Assembly: GCA_963697995.1 (NCBI GenBank)
Contig: OY969110.1
Location: 310,001-374,000, forward strand
Reading direction: 5' to 3'
Length of the DNA stretch: 64,000 nt
Source of the DNA: MFD00082-c5 sp963697995
GTDB lineage: Bacteria > Chlamydiota > Chlamydiia > Chlamydiales > JAJFMB01
Made by a program: the position numbers and the translations under genes. The notes beneath the pieces were generated by a model that saw nothing but the letters and a program-made list of their open reading frames with translations, searched no databases and had not been told where the DNA came from. Of the stretch, positions 8,679 through 18,354 are shown piece after piece; the stretch's first letter is position 1; every line of letters starts with the position of its first letter.

Positions 8679-9689
8679 ATGTTTCACTTCTATTCTCCCT
8701 TTTTTGCTCTTCTTCTCCCCCTCCCCCTTATCCTCTACGCCCTTCCCCTTTTTTTAAAAGAGAAACCTTCAGAGGTAAGCGAAATCTGCTTTCCGGCTCT
8801 CCACCGTTTAAAAGGGGTTTTTAATGGATCAAACCAGAGAAAAAAAACAAAAACTTTTTTTCAAACTCTCCTTTCTCTCTCTTGGGTTTTCCTAATCTTA
8901 GCCCTTATGCAACCAGAAAGAGTCGATCAGTTTCGACAAGTTAAAAATCAAGGGTACGACTTAATGGTTGCCGTCGATATTTCAGCCTCTATGCAAGCGC
9001 TTGACTTCTCCACTACCGGAAAAACAGTAAGCCGCCTCGATGTGACGAAGGAAGTCGTCTCCGATTTCATCAGAGGCAGACAAGGGGACCGCGTCGGCCT
9101 TATTCTGTTTGGGCAACACGCTTATTTGCATGTGCCCCTGACATTAGATACAGAGGCGGTTAACCAAATGCTCAAAACGGCAGCGACTGGAATGGCGGGT
9201 ACGGCAACTGCTATCGGAGATGCTATCGGAACCGCGGTAAGAGCCTTAAGAGAGCGAAAAGAGAACTCGCGCGCTCTTATTCTTTTGACCGATGGGGAAG
9301 ATAACTCAAGCAGCATTCCTCCTCTTGAAGCTGCAAAACTTGCCAAGCAATACGGCATTAAAATCTACACCATCGGAATTGGAAAGAAAGGGGTTGTGCC
9401 TTTCCCCAATCAATTTGGGGGATACAGCATGGCCGAAGTCTCTATCGACGAAGAGCTTTTACACAAGATCTCCGAGGAGACCGGAGGGCAATACTTCTTA
9501 GCTACCAACCAAAAAATGCTCTCCTCAATTTATGCAAAAATCGATGAACTTGAAAAAAGCGAAGCGAATGAAACTCTTTTTCTTTTGCGAGAACCCCTTT
9601 ACCGGTACCCCTTAAGCGCTTCGTTTCTTTTTTTGCTCACCCTTACCCTCTCTCAATTTTTATATAGGAGACCCCTATATGCCGTTTAA
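8679..9689 (+). CDS. batA: BatA-like von Willebrand factor A domain protein
   Basis: A 336-residue inner-membrane protein. Two N-terminal membrane segments (about 7-27 and 59-80), a VWA domain facing the periplasm (about 95-290) and a C-terminal membrane segment (about 312-330) give the typical BatA layout. The MIDAS metal site is intact: MVAVDISASMQ supplies DxSxS, GTAT the threonine and LLTDGEDNSS the aspartate. Bat proteins were first linked to aerotolerance in Bacteroides and are thought to form an envelope complex with BatB and the MoxR ATPase. The next gene overlaps it by 11 bp. Confidence 0.88.
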   Translation: MFHFYSPFFALLLPLPLILYALPLFLKEKPSEVSEICFPALHRLKGVFNGSNQRKKTKTFFQTLLSLSWVFLILALMQPERVDQFRQVKNQGYDLMVAVDISASMQALDFSTTGKTVSRLDVTKEVVSDFIRGRQGDRVGLILFGQHAYLHVPLTLDTEAVNQMLKTAATGMAGTATAIGDAIGTAVRALRERKENSRALILLTDGEDNSSSIPPLEAAKLAKQYGIKIYTIGIGKKGVVPFPNQFGGYSMAEVSIDEELLHKISEETGGQYFLATNQKMLSSIYAKIDELEKSEANETLFLLREPLYRYPLSASFLFLLTLTLSQFLYRRPLYAV

Positions 9690-11406
9690 TAAACTCCATT
9701 TTGAAGAACCTCTCTACTTTTTACTCCTCTTATTTATTCCTCTTGTTTGGGCCCTCTTTTTTCTTTTTAAGGAAGGAGGAGACAGCTTAAAACAACTCGA
9801 AAAATTTATCGATAAACACCTGATCCCCCACCTTCTTAAAGCAGCTTCAGAAAAAACAAAAAATAAAGCTTTTAACCTTCTCATCTGGTCACTTGTCGCT
9901 ACCCTCTTCGCTTTCGCACTGGCAGGCCCCCGCTCAAATCAGAGAGAAATCACAACTTTTACTAAAGATCAAAGTCTTGTAATCCTTCTCGACTTATCAG
10001 AATCGATGAACGCTCAAGATGTGTTTCCATCCCGATTAAAACTGGCTAAGCAAAAAATTGAAGATCTGCTTAATTTATCTAAGGGAGTTAAAATTGGGCT
10101 TGTCGCTTTTGCAGCAGACCCTCATATGATTGCTCCCATGACTGATGATAAAGAGACCATAAGGCACCTTTTGTCTTCTCTTACAACTGACCTTGTGTTT
10201 ATCCAGGGCAGTCACTTAAGTGCCGCCCTCGAGATGGCAGACAAAATGCTTGAGTCAACAAATGGACAAAACAAAGCGATCGCCATCATAAGCGATGGCG
10301 GATTTGAAGATGGTAGCGCCATTAAAACGGCTAAAGCGATTCACGAGAAAGGGATCACTCTTTACACCATCGGCGTTGGCACTTTGGAGGGAGCCCCCCT
10401 TAAAAACCGCTCAGGGATCGTGATCAAAAAGGGAGGCGTGCCCCTCATTTCAAAGCTTGAAAAAGAGAAATTTCAAGAGATCAGCACCATTGGGAGGGGA
10501 AGATATTTCGATGCAGATCACTCAAACGACCTCACCCAAATTTTTGAAGATCTTAAAATCAAAAGCGAGCTTCAACAACAAACACAAAAAACGCAATTTA
10601 TCTGGGAAGAGCAGTTTTATCTATTCCTTCTGCCGCTCCTTCCTTTCTTTCTCGTGTGGTTCAAAAGGGGATCTGTTTTTCTCCTTTTATTTCTCATGCC
10701 CACATTTGCAGAGGCCTCTATTGCCGACTCATTTTATAACAAGGAAACCCTAAGCCACCAGGCGTTTAAAAAAGGGGAGTATGAAATAGCAGCAGAGGGG
10801 TTTGAAGACCCTTACAGAAAAGGGGTTGCCTACTACAAAATGGGGGATTACAAGGCAGCTGAAGAGTGGTTTCGAAAATCGAATCGTGAGGAGGTCGCTT
10901 TACAAGCCTCCTACAACTTAGGCAACGCTTTAGCTCAACAAAATAAATTGGAAGAAGCGGTTAAAACTTATGAAGGAGTTCTTGAAAAATCGAAAGACCA
11001 CCTCATGGCCAAAGAGAATTTAGAGATCGTAAAAAAAATGCTTGAAGAGCAAAAAAAAGAGAACCCTCCAAAAAACGAAGAAAAAAAAGACTCTAAAGAC
11101 CAAAGTGAGGAGAAACAAGACTCTGACAAGGGAAGCGACGAGAAGAAAGACTCATCTGAAAAAAACGAAGAGGAAAAGCAAGAAAAACAGAACGAAGAGA
11201 AGGCAAACTCCCAAGAAGAGAAACAAAACTCTTTAAAGGAAGAGGAAAAGGAATCAAAGGAAGGGAAAGAGGATCGCTCTGAAGAGGAGCTAAATGCCGA
11301 TCTTTGGCTAGATCAGATTAAAAATGATCAAACAGCGTTTTTAAAAAACAAATTCTATCTCGAGTCTAAGAAAATGAAAACAAAAGAGGAGATCAACCCA
11401 TGGTAA
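9679..11406 (+). CDS. BatB-BatC fusion (VWA domain plus TPR domain)
   Basis: A 575-residue protein. The first 320 residues are BatB-like: two membrane segments, a VWA domain with an intact MIDAS (LLDLSESMNA, then ISDGGFEDG) and a further membrane segment near 308-325. A second hydrophobic stretch ending MPTFAEA (about 330-345) follows, then TPR repeats (KGEYEIAAEGF, YKMGDYKAAEEWFRK, NLGNALAQQNKLEEAVKTYEGVL) typical of BatC, and an extremely charged Glu/Lys tail (about 455-545). In Bacteroides BatB and BatC are separate genes; here one frame carries both. The hydrophobic segment before the TPRs may be the old BatC signal sequence. It overlaps batA and batD at its ends. Confidence 0.88.
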   Translation: MPFNKLHFEEPLYFLLLLFIPLVWALFFLFKEGGDSLKQLEKFIDKHLIPHLLKAASEKTKNKAFNLLIWSLVATLFAFALAGPRSNQREITTFTKDQSLVILLDLSESMNAQDVFPSRLKLAKQKIEDLLNLSKGVKIGLVAFAADPHMIAPMTDDKETIRHLLSSLTTDLVFIQGSHLSAALEMADKMLESTNGQNKAIAIISDGGFEDGSAIKTAKAIHEKGITLYTIGVGTLEGAPLKNRSGIVIKKGGVPLISKLEKEKFQEISTIGRGRYFDADHSNDLTQIFEDLKIKSELQQQTQKTQFIWEEQFYLFLLPLLPFFLVWFKRGSVFLLLFLMPTFAEASIADSFYNKETLSHQAFKKGEYEIAAEGFEDPYRKGVAYYKMGDYKAAEEWFRKSNREEVALQASYNLGNALAQQNKLEEAVKTYEGVLEKSKDHLMAKENLEIVKKMLEEQKKENPPKNEEKKDSKDQSEEKQDSDKGSDEKKDSSEKNEEEKQEKQNEEKANSQEEKQNSLKEEEKESKEGKEDRSEEELNADLWLDQIKNDQTAFLKNKFYLESKKMKTKEEINPW

Positions 11407-12848
11407 AAATGAAATGTTTGGTACTTACCTTTCTCATCTATTGTTCTCAATTGGCAGCTGCCGAATTTATTGGGAGCGTGAACAGAACTCAAGTGGCCTT
11501 AGGCGAGAGTTTTTTTCTTCACCTAACTCTTAAAGACGCCTCTGCAAAGGGATCCCCATCACTTGCCTCATTGAAAAAAGATTTTACGATTCAGTCACAG
11601 CAACATGCCAATAACACCTCGATCTACAACGGAAAAGTCTCATCGAGCATTTCTTGGAAAATCTCTTTAGTTGCCAAAACTGAAGGGACTCTGCAGATTC
11701 CACCGATCGTTATCGACACCAACGAAGGATTTTTCGCCACTCAACCGATCACACTCAATGTCGTTAGGGAGGCTTCTAAAGAGACAGATAGTTTAGGACC
11801 TCAAGTGATCACCACTTCAAGTAACGCTTCCCCCTATAAAAATGAGCCTTTTATTTTCACAGTTCTTCTCACCTCAAAATCGCCTCTTTACAACATCCAA
11901 TCGGAAAAATTACAAGTAGACGATAGCATTGTTGAACTATTAGAGGAGCCCAAATTAAAGGAAAAGGTCATCGATGGCGTTTTACAAAATGTCGTAGAGT
12001 ACTCCTACCTTATCACCCCATTAAAGTCAGGCCCCCTCAAAATCCCTTCGATTGCTATTCAAGGAGCAATTCCTCAGAAAAGAAAAGGGGCCTTCCATAA
12101 CTTCTTTGACGACGATTTTGACCCTTTTGCGATGATGCAAGGGTTTGAAAGACTAAAACCGTTCACTCTTGCAACAGATGAGCTTCCTTTAACAATCATG
12201 CCACCGATGAGCGAGGTGTCTCCCTGGATCACGGCAAAAGCGCTTACCATAACGGAGGAGTGGCCAAAAAATCAAACGTTAAGAGTGGGAGAGCCTTTAA
12301 CGAGAACATTGATTGTAAAAGGGGAAGGTTTAACAAAAACTCAATTGCCTCATATCACGAATGAAGCGACTCAAATCCCCCATTTTAAGGTGTACGCGGA
12401 CAAACCGGAAGAGACCCAAACTTTTATAAATAATACCCTTTTTTCCGAAAGAAAAGAGCAATACACGCTTATTCCTCAACAAGCAGGCTCGCAAGTCTTA
12501 CCAGAAATCTCCATAAGCTGGTGGGACAGCAGCAAAAAGATAAAACAGGTGGCAACGATCAGTTCAAGAACGGTTGAAATCGAACCGGCTTTTGAAAAGA
12601 GTGCCCCAATGGAGCCGTTGAAAGTTCCTCAAAAACGGCAAGAGGAATCAACACCTTCCTCCTCTCGACCCATAACCCTTTATGTGATCATTGCTCTATT
12701 GGCTTCTTTACTTATCGCATCTGTTGTTTGGGGTATCATGCTCCAAAGAAAAATCTCCTCCGGGGTTAAAGAACAGAAGCCTAAAAACTTTAATAAAACG
12801 GCTGTAAAACCAAAGCAGGAGAAACTACCCGATTTAAATCCGACTTAA
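11400..12848 (+). CDS. batD: BatD-like protein
   Basis: A 482-residue envelope protein with a signal peptide (MKCLVLTFLIYCSQLAAAEF, starting at the second Met), several beta-sandwich domains (VNRTQVALGESFFLHLTLKD is the usual BatD opening) and one C-terminal membrane segment (about 427-448) with a short basic tail. BatD is the large periplasmic partner of BatA/BatB. It overlaps the previous gene by 7 bp. Its 3' end overlaps the convergent gene on the other strand by 15 bp. The actual start could be the ATG three codons downstream at 11409. Confidence 0.85.
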   Translation: MVKMKCLVLTFLIYCSQLAAAEFIGSVNRTQVALGESFFLHLTLKDASAKGSPSLASLKKDFTIQSQQHANNTSIYNGKVSSSISWKISLVAKTEGTLQIPPIVIDTNEGFFATQPITLNVVREASKETDSLGPQVITTSSNASPYKNEPFIFTVLLTSKSPLYNIQSEKLQVDDSIVELLEEPKLKEKVIDGVLQNVVEYSYLITPLKSGPLKIPSIAIQGAIPQKRKGAFHNFFDDDFDPFAMMQGFERLKPFTLATDELPLTIMPPMSEVSPWITAKALTITEEWPKNQTLRVGEPLTRTLIVKGEGLTKTQLPHITNEATQIPHFKVYADKPEETQTFINNTLFSERKEQYTLIPQQAGSQVLPEISISWWDSSKKIKQVATISSRTVEIEPAFEKSAPMEPLKVPQKRQEESTPSSSRPITLYVIIALLASLLIASVVWGIMLQRKISSGVKEQKPKNFNKTAVKPKQEKLPDLNPT

Positions 12849-15173
12849 CGTTTCAAAACACCTTACAAAAAGGTCAACTTCAAGTGGGTCTAGACCTAGC
12901 GTCAAACGAATGGTCGAGCACTCCTCTCCAAAAATAACAGTGATGTTAGGGTGGTAAAACCCTAAGCTTGGACGGTTAAAAAGGGGCTCTTTTGCTTTCA
13001 TCGACTCGAGAAAAAAAAGAGGAAGCACAAGAGCTACAGATTTCCCTTTTTGAAAAGGCCCCGTGACTTTTATATCTAAAAAGGGAGCCTCCCCCTCTTT
13101 TGTCATGGGAACCAAGCGGTAACGCGCCTTATTTTTTGTCATCGCTTCAGGCACTCGGTCTAACAAATTTCTCGTGTTTTCATAGATTTGCTTTTTATAA
13201 AGCTCTAATTCAGTAAAAACATACTTGTAAGCCAAGCAAAACCAGTTAAGACTTAAACGATCGCACTGAAGAGAGGGGTCTGTCATCAAAAAATCAAAAG
13301 AAAAATCGTTGTTATTTAAGAAAAAAAAGGGCGCCCCACAGTAATTATCCATTCCTAAAAGATCTAACTTGTTGCCGCTTCTAAAAACCACAACATTCAA
13401 CACCCCTTCCTTAATTTCTTCCGAAAAATTGGCAATAATGTCCTTAACTTTATTAGAAACAATAAAATCGAGTGTGCTGTCTAAAATAAGGGTTAAAGGG
13501 GCCTCTCTCTTATAACTTAAACACCTTTTCACAGCCTCGATGATCTTTTCAGCTTCATATTGCTCAAAATCAAGATCGATTCTAAGTGCGGGTTTACTTT
13601 GATAGAATAGAAGATTGGCTTCTTTCCAATTCTCTTCGCGAGCCTGATCAGACCGAACGGCCACTTTAGATAACTTTTGAAACGCTTTGACACACTCATA
13701 ATAGGTGAACTCACCATAGATGGCGTGAACATCTCCCAAATTTTTCTCAACCGCCTTAATAATCGACCCCAAGCAGGTCATGCCCGTTGAGTGAATCCCA
13801 AAGGAAGTTAAAGAGTTCAAAGATTCTGGAAGAGGGTTTAGATCTTGGTAAATGTTTGAAAAATCAGCTTTAGAAAATGGTGTCATCACCTCTAAAAGGG
13901 CCGATAGATTAGCGTGAACAATTTCAAGTGAGGATCCCAATTCAAATGTCGATAAATTAAGATTATCTAATAAACTGGTAAGCTGTTTTTCAATATTCTC
14001 GATACTCAATTTTGCAACTTTTGTTTTAGTCTTTGAACTTAAAAGTTTTTCTAAGCCTTCCTCGCCTAATGAAGCAAAAAGCCCTTCGATCGCATGAAGG
14101 GTGCCGTCGATGAGAATCTTTTGGTGGTGAGGTTGCCCCTCACATTTTGATTTGGCTGCTTTGATAAACTGAAGAAACCCCTCGACCTCTAAAGTCTCTT
14201 CAAAAAGATCCTCACTGAAGACTCTTTTTTTGATAGAGTGGCCCCGATCTAATTCAACTCTTGTTGCAACTAATCCCATCGTAGCCGTCCAATCCAAAAG
14301 ATGAGTGTATTGACTTGAAACCGTTTTTAAAGAGTGTCCGAACAAAGGAAGGATCCTGATCCCCCCAATCCCTTTGGCTTCAACTCTCTCGATACAGGTG
14401 ATATCGTTGATATCGAGATTCTTTAATGTACACAAATCGCTAAAGCGCTTCTGCCAAAATTCTCTTTTAGTGGGATCTAAAGACAAAAATTCAGTCAAAT
14501 CAACCACCGCTTTTCCTCGAAGCTTTTCAACAAACTCCTCTAAAGAATCGTTCAAAGTAAGAGAAAAATAGCTCGGAAGAAGGGGTCCTACATTCGAGGG
14601 ACGCGTTAAAATAAGAGGCGTGTTTTTAGAAAACGACTCCTTCCAGCTCTCCATCCGTTTTTTATAAGAATCGGCCATATAACTTGAGGCAAGCCTTGCA
14701 TAAGAGTGGTTTGAGAGGGGATTGGCCTGTAAGGAGAGTCCAAAACAGGGGTAGATCCAATCTAAGCCCAACCTCGAGATTCCCGCTACCTTTGCAAGCC
14801 ACCGATTTTCAAGAAAATCAAGAAGATCTAAATCCTCTTCTGAAGAGACAGGCACTTGAGTTAAAAGAGTTTGATTTTTAAAAGCTGTTTGGCGCCAGTG
14901 ACTTTTTTTCCCATCGATCCCTTTGAAAGCGACTTGTGCCGCCTGAAAACAGATATTAGAAAAGAGAAGGCACTCATTTGGGGTAATCGCCTTCTCACCC
15001 AAGAGGGAGCAAACCCCTCCCCCAAAGGCCGCTGCATGAGATACCGATTCGAATAATAACCCAACTGCCCTGTAAATCGGGCTTTTATACAACGTTTCAA
15101 ATTTTTGAGATTCTGCCTCTTCTTCACAATAAAGAGGGGCAAAAATGAGGAATAAAACACAAAAATAACGCAT
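12834..15173 (-). CDS. Large secreted protein of unknown function
   Basis: A 779-residue protein that I do not recognise. An N-terminal signal peptide (MRYFCVLFLIFAPLYCEEE) is clear, so it is exported; the cysteine before EEE could even be a lipid site, though the preceding residues are not a good lipobox. The body is mixed alpha/beta, with no membrane segments and no repeats. The region around SFGIHSTGMTCLGSIIKAVEKN ... AIYGEFTYYECV and a later LILDSTLDFI have the spacing seen in PLP-dependent transferase folds, but no Schiff-base lysine context is convincing. Its 3' end overlaps batD (convergent). No ribosome site stands out. Confidence 0.75.
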   Translation of the reverse strand: MRYFCVLFLIFAPLYCEEEAESQKFETLYKSPIYRAVGLLFESVSHAAAFGGGVCSLLGEKAITPNECLLFSNICFQAAQVAFKGIDGKKSHWRQTAFKNQTLLTQVPVSSEEDLDLLDFLENRWLAKVAGISRLGLDWIYPCFGLSLQANPLSNHSYARLASSYMADSYKKRMESWKESFSKNTPLILTRPSNVGPLLPSYFSLTLNDSLEEFVEKLRGKAVVDLTEFLSLDPTKREFWQKRFSDLCTLKNLDINDITCIERVEAKGIGGIRILPLFGHSLKTVSSQYTHLLDWTATMGLVATRVELDRGHSIKKRVFSEDLFEETLEVEGFLQFIKAAKSKCEGQPHHQKILIDGTLHAIEGLFASLGEEGLEKLLSSKTKTKVAKLSIENIEKQLTSLLDNLNLSTFELGSSLEIVHANLSALLEVMTPFSKADFSNIYQDLNPLPESLNSLTSFGIHSTGMTCLGSIIKAVEKNLGDVHAIYGEFTYYECVKAFQKLSKVAVRSDQAREENWKEANLLFYQSKPALRIDLDFEQYEAEKIIEAVKRCLSYKREAPLTLILDSTLDFIVSNKVKDIIANFSEEIKEGVLNVVVFRSGNKLDLLGMDNYCGAPFFFLNNNDFSFDFLMTDPSLQCDRLSLNWFCLAYKYVFTELELYKKQIYENTRNLLDRVPEAMTKNKARYRLVPMTKEGEAPFLDIKVTGPFQKGKSVALVLPLFFLESMKAKEPLFNRPSLGFYHPNITVIFGEECSTIRLTLGLDPLEVDLFVRCFETLSRI

Positions 15174-15272
15174 ACCCCCCTCATAATTAAACTATTTTTT
15201 TTAAACAAGAGGATTTCAAAATCGCTTTCCGAGTCAGGTGGTTATTTTTGATTTTTAATAATAAACTATGAT

Positions 15273-15435
15273 ATTCGGCCCTGAAAAACTCCTCTCCAAT
15301 AAAAAGTGCCTCTTTTGACAAAAAATGCATTTTACTCCTCACCAAACCTTGAGAAAGGGGGGAAGCGTCGTTCACCACTTTTTTTTATTGCAAAAGGATC
15401 ACTTTTTATTGGAGAGGACTTTTTCAGGGCCGACT
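15273..15435. mobile_element. MITE-like element, copy B (short palindromic form)
   Basis: A 163-bp copy whose two ends both carry the CTCTCCAATAAAAAGTG arm in inverted orientation, so nearly the whole element is one long imperfect palindrome around a loop with CACCAAACC. Left end ATTCGGCCCTGAAAAACT, right end ACTTTTTCAGGGCCGACT. It lacks the outer arm seen in the 257-277 bp copies. It sits in the 364-bp gap between the unknown secreted protein and the Ig-like protein. Confidence 0.8.
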
Positions 15436-15537
15436 AGTTACTCATACGGTCAGATGCCAAAAAAAATTTCTAGTCAACGACTTGTATAAAATTCAAAAAA
15501 TATGAGATGATACTTATTTTTCCTAAAGGAGGAATAG

Positions 15538-17049
15538 ATGAAATTACTTTTGAATTTTTTGATAAGTTTTGTGGTTGCTTTGCCCTTGAACGGGCTCACC
15601 TGGTCTCCAACTCCCCCGGGAGAGATCGATAATTTTGCAATCAACAATACAGCTTTAGTGACCTGCGCTCCCACACCAAATCCTGGCGAGTTTATAAGTG
15701 TCTACCTAAATCAAGCTAGCACGTCTGCGTACTACAGTCTTTACAATGAGTCGACTGGAATTTGGTCTTCTTCCGCTCAGTTGACCAGCATTACTCCTAA
15801 TACATTATCACTTGCTGTTTATTGTACTTATGGGAATAGCGTTAACTTTTTGACAGCCTGTGACCCCACAAATAAGGTTGTATTTTCAACATACAATGGA
15901 TCGACTTTTTCCACTTCAGCACCTATCGCTGGGGGAGGCAATGTCGCTATTCCCGTAGTTTCTTCTGTCTATAACACTTTCTCAAAAACATTTTTAACCG
16001 TTTGGCTAGATGTCGGCACAGGCCCGATTCCCGTTCCTTATTTTAGTTCAACAAATGATAACGGGGCGACTTGGGTTCCTGCTGCCGCAAAAGCCATCCC
16101 ATGGTCTGTACCACCAGATTTAAATGATGTCGAACCCCCCCTCTTTAATGCGGCCAGTACCCTAGACGATAACTTTATGATTGTTTGGAGTTATACTTTG
16201 AATAGTAGTCTTAATGATCAGAATTATTATTATTTTTATTTCGGAAATACAACCACACAAATCGATGCGGGGCTGATTTCATTGGGTCTTCCCAACGTGG
16301 CGCCTTCAGTTGCCTTTGATCCCAATAAAAATCAATATATTTTGACATATTTTGACATTAATACGGGTTATCCTTATTATGCAATTTACGATGTGAGTAC
16401 AAAGACTTGGAGTGCACCGCTTCAAATTCCAGGTACCTTTGCAGGGTACGCGGCCGTCACTTCAACGCTTAATTCGAATACCAATACGCTACTTTTTACT
16501 TGGGTTGATGCTAAAAACAGCCCCTATTATGTGACCTATAATAGCAGTTCTGCAGGTTCCCCCTGGGGCACTCCTGCAATCATTCCAGGAGGAAGCTCAA
16601 CTCCCCAAGGTACTGGAATAGTGTATCCAACTTTTGATCCTACAACAAGTCAGTTCCTCGTGACTTGGGCCGATGAACCGTATTATACAAGCCCCGATAC
16701 CAATCCTATTTATGTCACCGCTTCAAGTGGCCTCACCACAACGACAAAAGTGACGACTAGCCCAAGCCACTCCAAACTCTTCCAGAATGTGACCTTACAG
16801 GCCACTGTGACCGGAGCGGGCTCTCCAACTGGTACCGTCACTTTTTACATTAACGGTACCAAAGTCGGGACGGCACCAGTCGATCCCTTAACAGGAATTG
16901 CGACACTCACCGCATTCTTTACAACTAAAGGGACCTCGACCGTTGAGGCTGTCTACTCAGGCGATGACACCTTCTCAGGGTCAGCGGGCACTTCAACTCA
17001 AAAAGTCTCCTGTTGCAACAGCATTAAATTGTTCAACACCAAAAAGTAG
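15538..17049 (+). CDS. Secreted surface protein with C-terminal Ig-like (Big_3-type) domain
   Basis: A 503-residue protein with a signal peptide (about 1-20, ending near PLNGLTW). The middle (about 25-400) is made of repeated beta-strand units built around phrases such as YYSLYNESTGIWSS, VFSTYNGSTFS and YAIYDVSTKTWS, with recurring Trp/Asp pairs; these resemble sialidase-type or lectin-like propeller blades. The last 90 residues (TTTTKVTTSPSHSKLFQNVT ... SPTGTVTFYINGTKVGTA ... VEAVYSGDDTFSGS) are a textbook bacterial Ig-like domain. A perfect AAAGGAGGAA ribosome site stands 5 bp before the ATG and a strong terminator follows, so it is a single-gene unit. It is probably exported to the outer membrane or surface. 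Confidence 0.88.
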   Translation: MKLLLNFLISFVVALPLNGLTWSPTPPGEIDNFAINNTALVTCAPTPNPGEFISVYLNQASTSAYYSLYNESTGIWSSSAQLTSITPNTLSLAVYCTYGNSVNFLTACDPTNKVVFSTYNGSTFSTSAPIAGGGNVAIPVVSSVYNTFSKTFLTVWLDVGTGPIPVPYFSSTNDNGATWVPAAAKAIPWSVPPDLNDVEPPLFNAASTLDDNFMIVWSYTLNSSLNDQNYYYFYFGNTTTQIDAGLISLGLPNVAPSVAFDPNKNQYILTYFDINTGYPYYAIYDVSTKTWSAPLQIPGTFAGYAAVTSTLNSNTNTLLFTWVDAKNSPYYVTYNSSSAGSPWGTPAIIPGGSSTPQGTGIVYPTFDPTTSQFLVTWADEPYYTSPDTNPIYVTASSGLTTTTKVTTSPSHSKLFQNVTLQATVTGAGSPTGTVTFYINGTKVGTAPVDPLTGIATLTAFFTTKGTSTVEAVYSGDDTFSGSAGTSTQKVSCCNSIKLFNTKK

Positions 17050-17054
17050 AGCTT

Positions 17055-17094
17055 AAAAGACCTCTTCCAAAACAGTGGAAGAGGTCTTTTTTTT
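17055..17094 (+). terminator. Rho-independent terminator after the Ig-like gene
   Basis: A 15-bp perfect stem (AAAAGACCTCTTCCA and its complement) with a six-base loop, followed by an uninterrupted T tract, starts 5 bp after the stop codon. Confidence 0.9.
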
Positions 17095-17228
17095 CAAAAA
17101 AGGATCATTTCACCCTAAAAAAGGGTGGCAAATCTGCTACAGGTGTCAAAAGTCGAGTTAAAAAGGTGAATAAAGTTGCCGATGAGACCTCTCAAGAAGA
17201 CGACCTGACTAAATTGATCTCTTTATTT

Positions 17229-17368
17229 AGTCGGTCCTTGTTCCATTCGCAAAATTTTTTAAGTTTTTCTCATTGTCATATAATTAAAACTTGCAAAATA
17301 GGCTATGTCTCTCTTCCTCGTTAACTGCAAATTTTTCTCAAGGAACCCTTACTTTCTCAGGGCTGACT
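17229..17368. mobile_element. MITE-like element, copy D (deleted form)
   Basis: A 140-bp derivative keeping the terminal repeats (AGTCGGTCC at left, GGGCTGACT at right, both slightly mutated) and only the outer arm (TTCCATTCGC to CAAGGAACCC). The inner hairpin arm is missing. It is followed after 4 bp (ATTT) by copy C, and the same ATTT is present on its left side. Confidence 0.8.
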
Positions 17369-17372
17369 ATTT

Positions 17373-17649
17373 AGTCGGCCCTGAAAAAGTCCTCTCCAAT
17401 AAAAAGTGCCCCTTTTGACAAAAAATGCGTTTTACTCCTCACCAAACCTTGGCAAGGGGGTGAAGCGTCGTTCACCGCTTTTTTTGTTGCAAAAGGATCG
17501 CTTTTTCTTTGGAGAGTGCGTGTTCCATTCGCAAAATTTTTAAGTTTTTCTCATTGTCATATAATTAAAACTTGCAAAATAGGCTATGTCTCTCTTCCTC
17601 GTTAACTGCAAATTTTTCTCAAGGAACCCTTACTTTTTCAGGGCCGACT
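17373..17649. mobile_element. MITE-like element, copy C
   Basis: A full-length 277-bp copy with both 18-bp terminal repeats intact, in the opposite orientation to copies A and F-I. It is bounded on both sides by ATTT (17369-17372 and 17650-17653), the best evidence in the window for a 4-bp target duplication. Confidence 0.85.
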
Positions 17650-17712
17650 ATTTAACTTTTAAAAGAGTGCGATTAACAGTTGCAGATTATCCTTTTTAAC
17701 CTATAGAATGGG

Positions 17713-18354
17713 TTGCAAAAAAACCGGAGTCGATTGATTTTGTTTTTTATTTTTAACGATTCCCCACTTTTAGTCTCTTTCATCCCAAAACATTCAAAAA
17801 AAACAACTCAAGAAAAACCAATTGATTTCTCTGTTTTTATGAATAGCGGTTTAAGGACTTTTTCTTTAGAAAGTAGGATCGCTAAATTTATCGTTAAATT
17901 CTCTTTTCAAGGAATCTGTGGCGATAACAATATTGAGATCACATCCCTTATTTTGAAACACTCTCATTTTTTAGTTAAAAAATTCCTCTCCCTTTACCCC
18001 AAATGCGAAAATAAAGAGATTCTTCCTTCCTTAAGTTATACCGCGCTTGTTTTATCCATCATTTCTTACAACGAATGCACTTATGAATACAACACCGAAA
18101 GCTATGCCAATATTTTTAAAAATATTCATTATATCAACCTAGAGGGATTTGATTTAGAAGCTCTTTCAAAAGAGGCGGCATTACTTTATATCTCAGCCAA
18201 ACAACTGAATAGAATGATTTTAGTTTTTTTTAAAGCGCTTGATTGGAACCTTGAAATCACAACAAGCCTTGATAAAAAGTCGTTTGACTTAAACCTCTTT
18301 TACACCGCTTGTTTCTCTTGTTTTAACCCTATCCAAGAGTTGGATCACCTCTAA
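17713..18354 (+). CDS. Hypothetical helical protein, possibly cyclin-like
   Basis: A 213-residue all-helical protein with no signal peptide. I do not recognise it with certainty. The order of elements resembles a cyclin box of the PHO80 kind: SRIAKFIVKF, then HSHFLVKKFLSLYP, then SYTALVLSIISYNECTYEYNTESYANIF, then a helix with QLNRMILVFFKALDWNLEIT. The last piece matches the cyclin pattern in which an LN-containing helix leads to F-x-x-LxWxL. This is a visual resemblance only. The only in-frame starts near the 5' end are TTG codons at 17713 and 17734 or an ATG at 17839, so the N-terminus is uncertain. The 3' end overlaps the convergent ABC ATPase gene by 26 bp. Confidence 0.6.
   Translation: MQKNRSRLILFFIFNDSPLLVSFIPKHSKKTTQEKPIDFSVFMNSGLRTFSLESRIAKFIVKFSFQGICGDNNIEITSLILKHSHFLVKKFLSLYPKCENKEILPSLSYTALVLSIISYNECTYEYNTESYANIFKNIHYINLEGFDLEALSKEAALLYISAKQLNRMILVFFKALDWNLEITTSLDKKSFDLNLFYTACFSCFNPIQELDHL

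Noticed and set aside
11042..11236. Lys/Thr-rich 64-codon plus-strand frame inside the BatB-BatC gene
   Set aside because: It is a shadow of the charged Glu/Lys tail in another frame.
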